Positions 23,914-32,354 of a stretch of 36,386 bases of DNA are shown here, one piece after another (positions within the stretch are counted from its first letter, which is position 1; each line of letters opens with the position of its first letter). Source of the stretch: JAVZYK01 sp049699715 (GTDB lineage Archaea; Nanobdellota; Nanobdellia; Pacearchaeales; UBA284); assembly GCA_049699715.1 (NCBI GenBank), contig JBNAVB010000008.1, positions 1-36,386 of the forward strand, written 5' to 3'. The position numbers and the translations under genes are program-made. The notes under the pieces were generated by a model. The model did not search any database. It was not told the DNA's origin and saw only the letters and a list, made by a program, of their open reading frames with translations.

Positions 23914-26301
23914 TTATGCACTTGGCTTGGGCGGAGAAGGCAATTTTTTCTTGATAACTTGCTGGGCTTGAGAAGGCTGTGCTGGGCGTTGTGGTTGAAC
24001 TGGCTTTGCTTGCTGTTGTACAGGCCTCTGAATAGGCTTTTGCATCAATGGTTTTTGTGTTGGTTGTGGTTTAAGAGGTCTTTGTACAGGTCTTTGTGCG
24101 GGTGCGGGCATCGCTCGCGGAGGTAATCCTCGTGGAGGCAGAGCTGTAGGCCTTGTTACTGGAGGGAATCCATATTCTATTCTTGGCATCGCTGCTTTGG
24201 GCTTGCCTTTTAACTTTATCTTGCCTGTTTTGATTAGCCAGAATAATGCTCCTACGACTGCTAGTATTACTATTACAATAATTATCCACCATGGGAACGC
24301 GCCTTTTTTCTCACACTTACCAATACAACATCTCGCAACATCAGAAGCTTGTCTCAAAGAACCCTTACAACTCATAGAAGCATTACAAGGAACACCATTC
24401 ATAGCAGAACATGATTTGAGACAATTTCCTTCACAACAAACCAAAGCATCAGATGTTTCATAGCTTGCTCCGACACAACTTTCATCCTCTTCACACTTTT
24501 CGTAGTTGCAAGTTTCCTTGATGCAAATGCCACCATAAACACAACAGGTCGCTTGGCCATTTGTATCAGAAGCTGTAATTAATTGGCCGTCCTTGCAAGT
24601 TTCATCTGACATACAAATTGTTCCGCCCTGTTGCCCACAAGTTTGTGCGCCTTGGATGCAATAAGCTGCTTGGCAACACAAAGGTTCGTCTGTTGCTTGT
24701 AACCATTTTTCATTTTGACAAGAATAGCCTTGGTTAGGGTTACAGGCAACTCCTCCTTGTTCTGAGCAGGTTTGTTGGGTTGTTTGGCAGGTTCCTAAAC
24801 AGCAATAACCAGAGTCACTCGAATGAATAAAAGGAACTATTGTTCCTTGCCTTACACATTCTTGGTTTGGTGAGCATATGCTACCATTTATTTCTGTGAT
24901 GCAAAGTGAAATAGTATAGTTTTTGCAACACACTCCACTCGAACAAGCATAAGGAACTTGGGTTTCGTTGAGCGTTGCTGAGCAAGAGGCTTTACAAATT
25001 CCGTATTTCATCTCGCAATCATAACTAATATTACAGCATTCGCCTTCGAAACACTCATAATTTATAGTTGTACCGCCGATTGCGCTGCAGTTGTCTACAC
25101 AAGCAGCTCCTTGCTGTTCACATTCGCTGAGCCACTGATAGCTTGGCCAGAATGCTAAGAGGATCATTGCAGTTTCTCTAATATGGGTTGAATCGCAACC
25201 AGAAGCCTCACAGCCCCAGTCGCCTTGCTGTTTTTGTTCGCTAAACAACTTTGCTCTGGTTTTGGTTTCATTTGTTTTATAGGAGCTACCACTAATTTTT
25301 GCCAAAGCTGTATCATAATATTTGTTGTAAGCACTGCCTCCCGGGCCTGGGCCTTGGGGCACAATAAAACCTTGAGCATCTTGTAATGTTGAAATGTAAT
25401 CAGCATAACTGTCTTTGCCAGTTATTTTGAACAAGAAAGCTTCTGGCAAGAATTGTTTGTTGTTCGTGGCTTCCATCACAAGATAGGGCACAAAGCTCTT
25501 GGCAATAGCTTCCTCGCCGCCGAGTGCGAATGCATAAGCAGTCCATAAGGTTGCTTCATAATCACATGTCGTGCTAGACATGCCAGAAGCAATACATCTT
25601 GTCGTCAAGTTCAGCGAGCCGACACCAAGAGGAGCGATATCTATAGTCTGGCTTGTGACATACCATTCATTGCCTTTCTTGAACAAGAAATTAGCTTTAA
25701 TGCCTTGATCGCAGCTGATGTTGAAAATCTTGTCAGTGCACGTTGGTTGTAGGTTAAGCCAATAATTATAAGAGATACTGAAACAGTTTCCTAGTGAGCC
25801 GCTTAATTTGTCATGCTCATCTATACTCACTTCATACTCTGCATTGTCATAAACAAGGAGGCAGCTTGTTTCAGTAGCTTCTGGTTGTACAATCTGCAGA
25901 TACCAGTCAAGATTAAGTGGAGGTATTATACTTTTGTTAAGAAGCCATTCTGTCGCTTTAGTTGAATCTTTGCCTAAAGCATCTAAAGCCATCTTTGCTA
26001 TTGCTGTTTCAACTGCAGTGCAAGAAGTTGAGGGCCAACAGGTGCCATTGTTTTGGCTTTTCTGCAAGAGCGCTCGAACAGAAGAATCAATTTGGCCTTG
26101 AGTAAGTTTATACTGGAGCGCGAGCAATGAGAACACGTGTTGTTTTGTGTCAAGATTTGCCCATTTTCCTAGCGTCTTGCCTTGCAGCCAGTTGTAAGAT
26201 TTTTTGACTTGTGTCAGCTCGTCAGCTTGAACAGCTGCCAATAATAATATAATCAAGATTATCGCTGTTAAAATTAAAAAAAGCGCGCTCTTTTTTTCCA
26301 T
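23914..26301 (-). CDS. Exported toroid-plus-cysteine-module protein with Pro/Gln-rich cytoplasmic tail
   Basis: The 795-aa protein opens with a signal sequence (MEKKSALFLILTAIILIILLL...VQADE). Residues about 30-400 have repeated helical pairs (KQHVFSLLALQYKLTQ, TAVETAIAKMALDALG, EATLWTAYAFALGG, HIRETAMILLAFWPSYQW), resembling the alpha/alpha-toroid fold of prenyltransferase-like and complement-TED-type domains. Residues 400-665 are repeated modules of roughly 45-50 aa, each with an ending like CC.G.C. A membrane helix (about 669-691) precedes a 100-residue tail made of Pro, Gln, Arg and Lys with PxxP motifs. The shape is receptor-like; the ligand is unknown. The gene is convergent with the 937-aa gene. 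Confidence 0.72.
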   Translation of the reverse strand: MEKKSALFLILTAIILIILLLAAVQADELTQVKKSYNWLQGKTLGKWANLDTKQHVFSLLALQYKLTQGQIDSSVRALLQKSQNNGTCWPSTSCTAVETAIAKMALDALGKDSTKATEWLLNKSIIPPLNLDWYLQIVQPEATETSCLLVYDNAEYEVSIDEHDKLSGSLGNCFSISYNYWLNLQPTCTDKIFNISCDQGIKANFLFKKGNEWYVTSQTIDIAPLGVGSLNLTTRCIASGMSSTTCDYEATLWTAYAFALGGEEAIAKSFVPYLVMEATNNKQFLPEAFLFKITGKDSYADYISTLQDAQGFIVPQGPGPGGSAYNKYYDTALAKISGSSYKTNETKTRAKLFSEQKQQGDWGCEASGCDSTHIRETAMILLAFWPSYQWLSECEQQGAACVDNCSAIGGTTINYECFEGECCNISYDCEMKYGICKASCSATLNETQVPYACSSGVCCKNYTISLCITEINGSICSPNQECVRQGTIVPFIHSSDSGYCCLGTCQTTQQTCSEQGGVACNPNQGYSCQNEKWLQATDEPLCCQAAYCIQGAQTCGQQGGTICMSDETCKDGQLITASDTNGQATCCVYGGICIKETCNYEKCEEDESCVGASYETSDALVCCEGNCLKSCSAMNGVPCNASMSCKGSLRQASDVARCCIGKCEKKGAFPWWIIIVIVILAVVGALFWLIKTGKIKLKGKPKAAMPRIEYGFPPVTRPTALPPRGLPPRAMPAPAQRPVQRPLKPQPTQKPLMQKPIQRPVQQQAKPVQPQRPAQPSQAQQVIKKKLPSPPKPSA

Positions 26302-26524
26302 AACTTATTCAAGTTTCGAGGATTTAAAAAACTTTTTAAATGTCAATTACTATAGATTAAATATTAATTACTATAGACTATTAACCATAAAATGCAAAAC
26401 AAAAGAGGCAGTTCTAAAGGCAGGTGACTTTGTTCATAAAGTAACCATAACAATAAAAAGCAGTAAATAAATTACTAAAAAAATGGTAAAAATTGAATAA
26501 AAAAATATAAATATTACTAAAAAA
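26302..26524. promoter_or_regulatory. Divergent promoter region between the toroid protein and HEPN genes
   Basis: This 223-bp A/T-rich gap separates divergent genes. On the minus strand a TATA-like TTTAAAAAG lies about 30 bp from the toroid-protein ATG. AATTACTATAGA occurs twice near 26345-26380, a candidate binding site. The 3' side contains the 42-bp-period duplication described separately and a plus-strand A/T-rich box (AAAAAATATAAATATT) near 26500-26515, close to the HEPN ATG. Confidence 0.4.
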
Positions 26525-26541
26525 ATGGTAAAAATTGAATA
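26471..26541 (+). repeat. 29-bp direct repeat (42-bp period) duplicating the HEPN gene start
   Basis: The 29-bp copies at 26471-26499 and 26513-26541 are identical. Both include ATG GTA AAA ATT GAA TA. In the first copy the frame stops at once (MVKIE-stop), and in the second it continues as MVKIEYLF, so only the second is the gene start. Confidence 0.88.
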
Positions 26542-27010
26542 TTTATTTTCTGAGGGAAAAATTTCTAGAATCGGTGAGATTGAATTAGAAAAATATACAG
26601 ATTTTCTTCTGAATTCCTATAAAGATAATTTAGATCATGCTAAGGCAACTATCTTTTCTTTTCCGCGGTGGAGTATTATTTCTGGCTATTATGCAATGCA
26701 TGATATAGCTAAATTATTTCTTGCAAAGCAATTTAGAATTAAAATCGAAAGAGAAGTCCATGCAACAACAATTAAAGTGCTTCGGGAGCTGATTAAAAAT
26801 AAGGAGATTATAAAATTAATAGAAATTGGCTACAACACTTTTCTTAGTTTAGCTAACGATCTTGAAGAAGCGAAAAAAGAAAGAGCGAAAGTTCAATATT
26901 ATACTGGTACAAGATTTATGCACGAAGAATATGAGAAAAAGGCTTTATCTTTTTATGAAAATATTGTTATAAAATATATTAAAAAAATTCAAGTTCTGCT
27001 TAAAAAATGA
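26525..27010 (+). CDS. HEPN-domain protein, partner of a winged-helix nucleotidyltransferase
   Basis: The 161-aa helical protein resembles the HEPN family of the SGYYAMHD type: FPRWSIISGYYAMHDIAKLFLAK (about 47-69) with VHATTIKVLRELI next and a later RAKVQYYTG. It lacks a clear Rx4-6H motif, so ribonuclease activity is less certain than for the HepT at 20208. Its stop overlaps the start of the nucleotidyltransferase gene by four bases (ATGA), which supports a HEPN-MNT pair. The start is the second of two duplicated MVKIE starts. Likely leaderless or very short leader. Confidence 0.72.
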   Translation: MVKIEYLFSEGKISRIGEIELEKYTDFLLNSYKDNLDHAKATIFSFPRWSIISGYYAMHDIAKLFLAKQFRIKIEREVHATTIKVLRELIKNKEIIKLIEIGYNTFLSLANDLEEAKKERAKVQYYTGTRFMHEEYEKKALSFYENIVIKYIKKIQVLLKK

Positions 27011-27570
27011 TTCTTTTATTTAATAAAAATTTGATTAAAATCTTAACTGTTTTTTCACTATCCCCTGGCTCAAAATTACAAAGAAAAGAATTAAAAGAAA
27101 GGACTAAGATGGATAATATAACTTTAGATACTGCTCTTAGTGTTTTGTTGAATTTACATTTCATTAAGAAAGAAGGAAGAGAGCTTTCCTTAAATTTTGA
27201 GAAAGAAGAAACTAAACTAATTATTTCTTTAGTATCTAAACAATACAAGATGCTCAAGGAGCTTCCTCTTTGTGTTTATTTTTCTATTGTAGACATTCTC
27301 TCTAATATTGTAAAGATAAAAGAAACAGATGTTTATTTGTTTGGTTCTTATGCAAAATTAATTTTCAAAGAGGGTTCGGACATAGATCTCGCTATAATTT
27401 CAGACAATTTAACACAAAAAGATAAAAGAGAGCTTAATAAAATAATAAGAAAAACCGAACTAAGATATGGAACGAAAATAGAATTGCATTATTTTTCAAA
27501 GAGATTTTATAAAAATAAGCAAGATCCTCTTGTAAGAGAAATATTAAAAAATGGGGTAAAACTTATATAA
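27007..27570 (+). CDS. Winged-helix plus minimal nucleotidyltransferase protein (MNT antitoxin-like)
   Basis: The 187-aa protein has an N-terminal winged helix (about 1-70: SKLQRKELKERTKMDNITLDTALSVLLNLHFI) and a C-terminal polymerase-beta type nucleotidyltransferase domain. The motif VYLFGSYAKLIFKEGSDIDLAI gives G113-S114 and D125/D127 of GSx10DxD; a third acidic site is probably in KIELHYF. A nucleotidyltransferase fused to a DNA-binding domain could both modify the HEPN partner and regulate its own promoter. This differs from the unfused MntA at 20621. The downstream 359 bp have no gene. Confidence 0.82.
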   Translation: MILLFNKNLIKILTVFSLSPGSKLQRKELKERTKMDNITLDTALSVLLNLHFIKKEGRELSLNFEKEETKLIISLVSKQYKMLKELPLCVYFSIVDILSNIVKIKETDVYLFGSYAKLIFKEGSDIDLAIISDNLTQKDKRELNKIIRKTELRYGTKIELHYFSKRFYKNKQDPLVREILKNGVKLI

Positions 27571-27760
27571 TAATACAATATTATTTATAATAATTAATTA
27601 TTAATTTATAATAATTAAAATTAATATTAAAAAATATTAAAAAAACTTATATAATATTAAATTATATAATATTATAATAATTAATATAATATAATATTAA
27701 AAAATTTTAAAAAAAACTTATAACTTATATAATATTAAAATTTGGTATTTGGTATAACTA
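27571..27760. repeat. Almost pure A/T tract with copies of the preceding stop context
   Basis: About 170 bases are nearly all A and T, with repeated TAATATTA and TAATAATTA blocks. Sequence around the preceding stop (AAAACTTATATAATA, 27557-27571) recurs at about 27646-27662 and 27717-27735. No gene, TATA assignment or RNA is supportable here; the region could melt easily. It ends at the miniature element at 27761. Confidence 0.65.
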
Positions 27761-27893
27761 ACCCAAATTCAGCAAATTAGCCCAGTTATGCGAACTTTTG
27801 GATAATTTTGAGCTGGGATAAAATGATATCGACGACAAAAAAACGAAAAATGTGAAAAAAAATGCAAAAAAACTCAATTTGCGGAAGTCAGGT
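27761..27893. mobile_element. Miniature inverted-repeat element, copy 1 (133 bp)
   Basis: The ends are inverted: ACCCAAATTCAGCAAATT on the left and the complement of the right end, ACCTGACTTCCGCAAATT. AACTA flanks it on both sides (27756-27760 and 27894-27898), a likely 5-bp target duplication. No coding capacity. The same ends occur at 35560-35741. It lies 36 bp upstream of the pilin-like gene, so it may affect that promoter. Confidence 0.75.
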
Positions 27894-27929
27894 AACTAAT
27901 ATAACTAATACACTAATATATTAACAAAA

Positions 27930-28742
27930 ATGCAAAAAAGAAACAAAAGAGGCGAAAGCAATAACAAGAAAGGCAAAAAAGGCCAGGTCACTTTGTTTAT
28001 AATTATCGCGATTGTTATTGTTGCAATAGTTATTCTTGCTCTTGTCTTGGCTCCTCGCTTGTTTCCGAAAAGAGTTCCAGAAGCAAAAATAACTGATCCT
28101 GAAAAGTATATTGGAGATTGTATTAATCTTGCTTTAGAGCCTGCTGTCGAGACTCTCGCAAGCCAAGGGGGTTATCTTGAGCTAGGAAATTGTATTTTTT
28201 ACAAAGATGTTTGCAGGCATTATTTATGCTACGTGACAATACCTTACACAGCTTGTGTAAATCAAGAGCCTTTGCTAAAAGAAAAGATTGAATCAATATT
28301 AAAACAAAAACTTCAGCAAGATAATATTGTTTTGAACTGTATCAACAAGTTTCAAGAAGCTGCCTCGAAACAAGGCTATGATGTTTCTGTTTGTGCCTCA
28401 CCAACATTTTCTGTGAATTTGACAGAAGGCAAAGTCAATGTGCCAATAAAATGCGCGATGACTTTGAGCAAGGGCGAGGATGTCAAGAGAATTGAGAAAA
28501 TTAATCCTTATTTGCAATGGCCTTTGTTTGAGTTTGTGATGCTTGCTAAAGAAATTATAAATGACGAGATAACCTATACAGACTTTGATCCTGTTGCTTA
28601 TATGTTAGGACACTACTGGGTTGAGATTGAAAAGTTTAGGACAAGTGATGGTTCAAAAATTTACACACTTCGTGAAAGAGCTTCGGGCAAAGAATTTGTA
28701 TTTGCTGTAAGAAACTATGTGTTGCCACCAGGAATATTGTAA
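27930..28742 (+). CDS. Type IV prepilin-like exported protein
   Basis: The 270-aa protein has a basic N terminus followed by KKGQ-VTLFIIIAIVIVAIVILALVL (15-40), which fits the class III (prepilin) signal of archaeal pilins: charged residues, G/Q at the cleavage point, then a hydrophobic helix that packs in the pilus core. Residues 45-270 form a soluble domain with several cysteines (GDCIN, GNCIFYKDVCRHYLC, CVNQ). Most archaeal pilins are shorter, so it may be a minor or tip-type pilin or an anchored non-pilus protein. The next gene follows after 15 bp and is probably co-transcribed. The element at 27761 lies directly upstream. Confidence 0.72.
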   Translation: MQKRNKRGESNNKKGKKGQVTLFIIIAIVIVAIVILALVLAPRLFPKRVPEAKITDPEKYIGDCINLALEPAVETLASQGGYLELGNCIFYKDVCRHYLCYVTIPYTACVNQEPLLKEKIESILKQKLQQDNIVLNCINKFQEAASKQGYDVSVCASPTFSVNLTEGKVNVPIKCAMTLSKGEDVKRIEKINPYLQWPLFEFVMLAKEIINDEITYTDFDPVAYMLGHYWVEIEKFRTSDGSKIYTLRERASGKEFVFAVRNYVLPPGIL

Positions 28743-28757
28743 AATAATTAAATAAAA

Positions 28758-31700
28758 ATGAAAAACAAAAAAATAAACAAGATTGAAGCAACGATTGCAA
28801 TATTCTTAACTATATTAACAATCTTGATGCCAATTACCTTTACAGCTTTACAGCCTGAAATTGATTTAGTCAAAGGAGAAGTAAAGCAAAATAAGATTAT
28901 TGATTCTTTGGCCTTTGTTTTAGTCAAGAGTGTTTCTTTCTTTGATATTGTGCCTAGCGTTATGGCGCAAGATTTTGGTTGCTGTGAGGTTATGACAAAC
29001 GGAGCTAAGTGCCAGATGAGTCTTTTAGATGAATGTAACAGTGTTCAAGAGTGGCACAATCAAACAACTTGTGATACAATTTGTCAAATAGGTTGTTGTA
29101 TTGACTCTCAAGGCATGTGCTCGAAAGGAGCATTATCATCTCAATGTTCTGTGCCTCCTGCTTTGAAATTTATTCCTCATGATGCAAATTGTGAACAAGA
29201 TATTTTGTGTAAGTATGGTTGCTGCACTGTTGGTTATCAGAAATTATGGACAACTAACTTAACTTGTAACAATATTTATCATGGGGCTTGGGATGGAAGT
29301 GTGCCAGATGAGATTACTTGTATTGCGCAAGCTTATCAAGAGCAAAGAGGTTGCTGTAGAAGTTATGATGGATGTGAATATATCACAGGAGCGGAATGCA
29401 GCAGCAAGAGTGGAAATTTCTTGCCCAATATAAAATGTTATGAGAATGTCCCCGGATGTGAAATTTGCCAAGGAACTGGAACACCAAAATGTGTTGAAGG
29501 TTTTCCAGATTTATACAAAACCGACAAATGCGGCAATGTCTATATTGATGAGGTTGCTGATAATTGCGGGGATGGTTTCTGCAATCCTGAAACAAACCGA
29601 TGCGAGTCTGGAAATTGTACAAATGTAATTGATAGTGGTTATCTAGATGATTTAGGCAATTATAATTTTGAAACGCCTGGGCGAAATGGAAGAAACAGAG
29701 AATCTGGGGAATCATGGTGTGTTTATGACACTGCTGAAGACTTGGGTAATGGCACAGTGCCTCTCGGAGCTTATTCTGTAAGAAGATATTGTTTGTATGG
29801 CAAAGAATACATTGAGCCTTGTAACCATTACAGACAAACAATTTGTTTGGAATCAAAAGGAAGATGTTTGGCAAACTCTCCTAGCGCAAGTGTCCAACAG
29901 AAAGCAGAATGTTCAAAAAAGACTAAGAATGAATGTAGCAGCAATTGTATTTGGCAAGCTACGCAATTACAAGGTTATTGTATGCCTAATTTATATACAA
30001 GTTGCGTTAATTATACAACTCAGCAAGAATGCGAAGCCAACTCATTTTGTTTCTGGTGGACTAATCTACCTGTCAAAGATAAAAATCAAAATTCAGTAGA
30101 TTTGTCAACTAAGAATTGGATAGCATTTAATAGAGTTCCCGACGGCGAGATACAAAAACAGATTTGTCTGCCAAAATATTCTCCTGGCTTAGATGAAAAC
30201 AATAAAGATTTTGTATGCTCTCAAGGAAGTTTCATCTGTACTTACTCTTCGGCTTACTTTGGGATAGAGCAAACGAATACAGAATGTGATGATCCAGAAT
30301 GGTACAGTGCAATGGCTCATAGATGTAGGGCGCTTGGTGATTGTGGCACCTATAAAAACTATATTGGCAAGACAGTTACTGGTTTGAAAATAGGAGAAGC
30401 AGAAGATAAGCCTCAAGACATCTCTCAACTAAGAATGAAGAAAGAAATTCCTTTGCCGCAGGACTATCAGGAATTTTTAAATGGATTGAAAATCTCGCAA
30501 GAACATCGGAGAAAGCCTGTTGGAAGGCTTTTGTTAAGTTTAGGTTATGTTCTAACAATTGTGGGAATTTATAGCTGGATTGCTCATGGAACGTGGGGCG
30601 AGTTCCCCCATTTCGGCGCGTGGAGTACTAAATGGCTGGGCGGATCTCCTGTTTTATCAACGGCTGTAGCAATAGCAGCAATTTTAGCTGGTATAGTGAT
30701 TCTTATCTATGCAAGTGGATTGCCTGTCGGGCCTGGCAGGGCTGCTTTAGAATCGTTGGGTTGGGGTTTGATAAGTGGAGGAGGTGCCGCTTTTCTTGGT
30801 GCAAGTGCTGCAACAGCAGGCCTTATTGGCTTGGCTGCGTTTGTAATAGTGTTTGGATTATTTTGGCTTACTTATGACAAGCGCTTTTACTTTGTACAGT
30901 GCTTGCCCTCGGTGCCTCCGATAGGAGGAGATGATTGCAATTTATGTAATACTGATCAAACTAAGCCATGCACCAAATACAGATGTGAGTCTCTTGGACA
31001 AGCATGCACATTTAATGATACTATTACCATAGGGGGCAAATCTTATCAGCTTGCTGACGCTGAATGTATATCTGCGGTAAACGATGGCGCAGCTCCTTGG
31101 ATTACTAATATTGAAGTGAAAGACTTGCAAGGCAATTCTTATAGAGCTCAACTTCCTAGCACAACTGGACCAACAACAATAGATATAGACAAAAATGGAG
31201 AAGCAATTCCTGATGGAACTTTAGTTAATATAAAAATAAAGTTGAATGAAAAATCATTATGTATGTGGGATATTGAAAGTACCCCCAACATAAGCGAGAT
31301 GGACTTTCCTTATCAAAGCAATGTTTTGCGCGAGGAGCTTCAGCAACAGTTTTCAGTAAAGCAGGCATTGCCTTTCGTTTACGTCAGATGCGCTGATGTT
31401 TATGGAAATGCAAATGTTGCTGAATACATCTTTAGATTTTCAACAACAACTGGCCCTGACTTAACTCCTCCTATGGTTTTAGGTACAGACAGAGATTATT
31501 ATAACAAGTTTGGTTATGGCGTTAGTGAATTGCCTTTATGGATTTATGTAAATGAAATGGCTAAATGTAAATGGGATAAATTTGATAAAGATTATGCTTC
31601 AATGTCTTCTCCTGAATGCACTACTACCTTAACACAAACAGGTTTCAAGTGCAATACAACCTTGACTGGCTTGCAGTCAGAGCCGCCAGGGATTGCGAAT

Positions 31701-32354
31701 CCTTTTTACATTAGATGTAATGACACTTCAGGAAATGTAATGCAACAATCTTATGAGCTTATACTTTATCCTACTTTGCCTTTGAAAATTACAAGTATTA
31801 TCCCAGAAAATGGCGCTCATGTTAAGGGCTGCGAGATTTCAGGAGTTGAGCTAGAAGTTGAGACAGCAGAAGGAGCTGAAAATGGCAAAGCAGTATGCTA
31901 CTGGAAAAATTCAACCATGACTGACTTTACAAGATTTACAGAAACTAATGATGTTATTCACAGGACAAATATTTCAGCAGCAAGCCAGAGTGTTGATATA
32001 AAATGTGTTGATTCTGCTTTGAACATTGCAACTAACTCGACAAGCTTTACAGTTGAGGCTGATAAAACCGCGCCAGTCATAACAAGAATTTTCAAAGATT
32101 CAGGATCATTAGTCTTGAGAACAAATGAAGAAGCAACATGTGTTTATCATTATTCCATGGGGCAAAAAATCAATAACTGTGATTTTACAGCCAATGATAC
32201 AATGCGTGCAAGAAAATTCGAAACAACTGGCAGTTTAGAGCATAGAACTGCATGGGATGATGAACCTTGGTATGTGAAATGTTATGATAATTGCGGCAAT
32301 GGATGGAACCTTCTTGATCCTTGCACAATCATCTATCCTTCTGATGTTGAGTGA
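28758..32354 (+). CDS. Giant cysteine-rich membrane protein, partner of the pilin-like gene
   Basis: The 1198-aa protein has an N-terminal hydrophobic segment (about 9-28) and a cysteine-rich ectodomain of roughly 75-540 with repeated GCC motifs (FGCCEV, IGCCID, YGCCTV, RGCCRS), suggesting disulfide-linked modules. A central membrane block follows: GRLLLSLGYVLTIVGIYSW (about 590-610), a helix near 632-658 and a Gly/Ala-rich pair near 671-705. The last part (about 760-1198) has Ig-like repeats with ECTTT-, VCYWKN- and VKCYDNCGN-type cysteine strands. No enzymatic motif recognised. Context with the prepilin-like gene suggests a surface appendage or envelope complex. Confidence 0.75.
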   Translation: MKNKKINKIEATIAIFLTILTILMPITFTALQPEIDLVKGEVKQNKIIDSLAFVLVKSVSFFDIVPSVMAQDFGCCEVMTNGAKCQMSLLDECNSVQEWHNQTTCDTICQIGCCIDSQGMCSKGALSSQCSVPPALKFIPHDANCEQDILCKYGCCTVGYQKLWTTNLTCNNIYHGAWDGSVPDEITCIAQAYQEQRGCCRSYDGCEYITGAECSSKSGNFLPNIKCYENVPGCEICQGTGTPKCVEGFPDLYKTDKCGNVYIDEVADNCGDGFCNPETNRCESGNCTNVIDSGYLDDLGNYNFETPGRNGRNRESGESWCVYDTAEDLGNGTVPLGAYSVRRYCLYGKEYIEPCNHYRQTICLESKGRCLANSPSASVQQKAECSKKTKNECSSNCIWQATQLQGYCMPNLYTSCVNYTTQQECEANSFCFWWTNLPVKDKNQNSVDLSTKNWIAFNRVPDGEIQKQICLPKYSPGLDENNKDFVCSQGSFICTYSSAYFGIEQTNTECDDPEWYSAMAHRCRALGDCGTYKNYIGKTVTGLKIGEAEDKPQDISQLRMKKEIPLPQDYQEFLNGLKISQEHRRKPVGRLLLSLGYVLTIVGIYSWIAHGTWGEFPHFGAWSTKWLGGSPVLSTAVAIAAILAGIVILIYASGLPVGPGRAALESLGWGLISGGGAAFLGASAATAGLIGLAAFVIVFGLFWLTYDKRFYFVQCLPSVPPIGGDDCNLCNTDQTKPCTKYRCESLGQACTFNDTITIGGKSYQLADAECISAVNDGAAPWITNIEVKDLQGNSYRAQLPSTTGPTTIDIDKNGEAIPDGTLVNIKIKLNEKSLCMWDIESTPNISEMDFPYQSNVLREELQQQFSVKQALPFVYVRCADVYGNANVAEYIFRFSTTTGPDLTPPMVLGTDRDYYNKFGYGVSELPLWIYVNEMAKCKWDKFDKDYASMSSPECTTTLTQTGFKCNTTLTGLQSEPPGIANPFYIRCNDTSGNVMQQSYELILYPTLPLKITSIIPENGAHVKGCEISGVELEVETAEGAENGKAVCYWKNSTMTDFTRFTETNDVIHRTNISAASQSVDIKCVDSALNIATNSTSFTVEADKTAPVITRIFKDSGSLVLRTNEEATCVYHYSMGQKINNCDFTANDTMRARKFETTGSLEHRTAWDDEPWYVKCYDNCGNGWNLLDPCTIIYPSDVE

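Noticed and set aside
23902..24126. Plus-strand 74-aa frame opposite the Pro/Gln-rich tail
   Set aside because: Its Leu/Arg/Trp-rich product is the complement of proline/glutamine codons; the minus-strand protein has a clear signal peptide and membrane helix.
27557..27735. Possible CRISPR array in the A/T-rich repeats
   Set aside because: Copies are irregularly spaced, low complexity and lack unique spacers of constant length; no cas genes are nearby.
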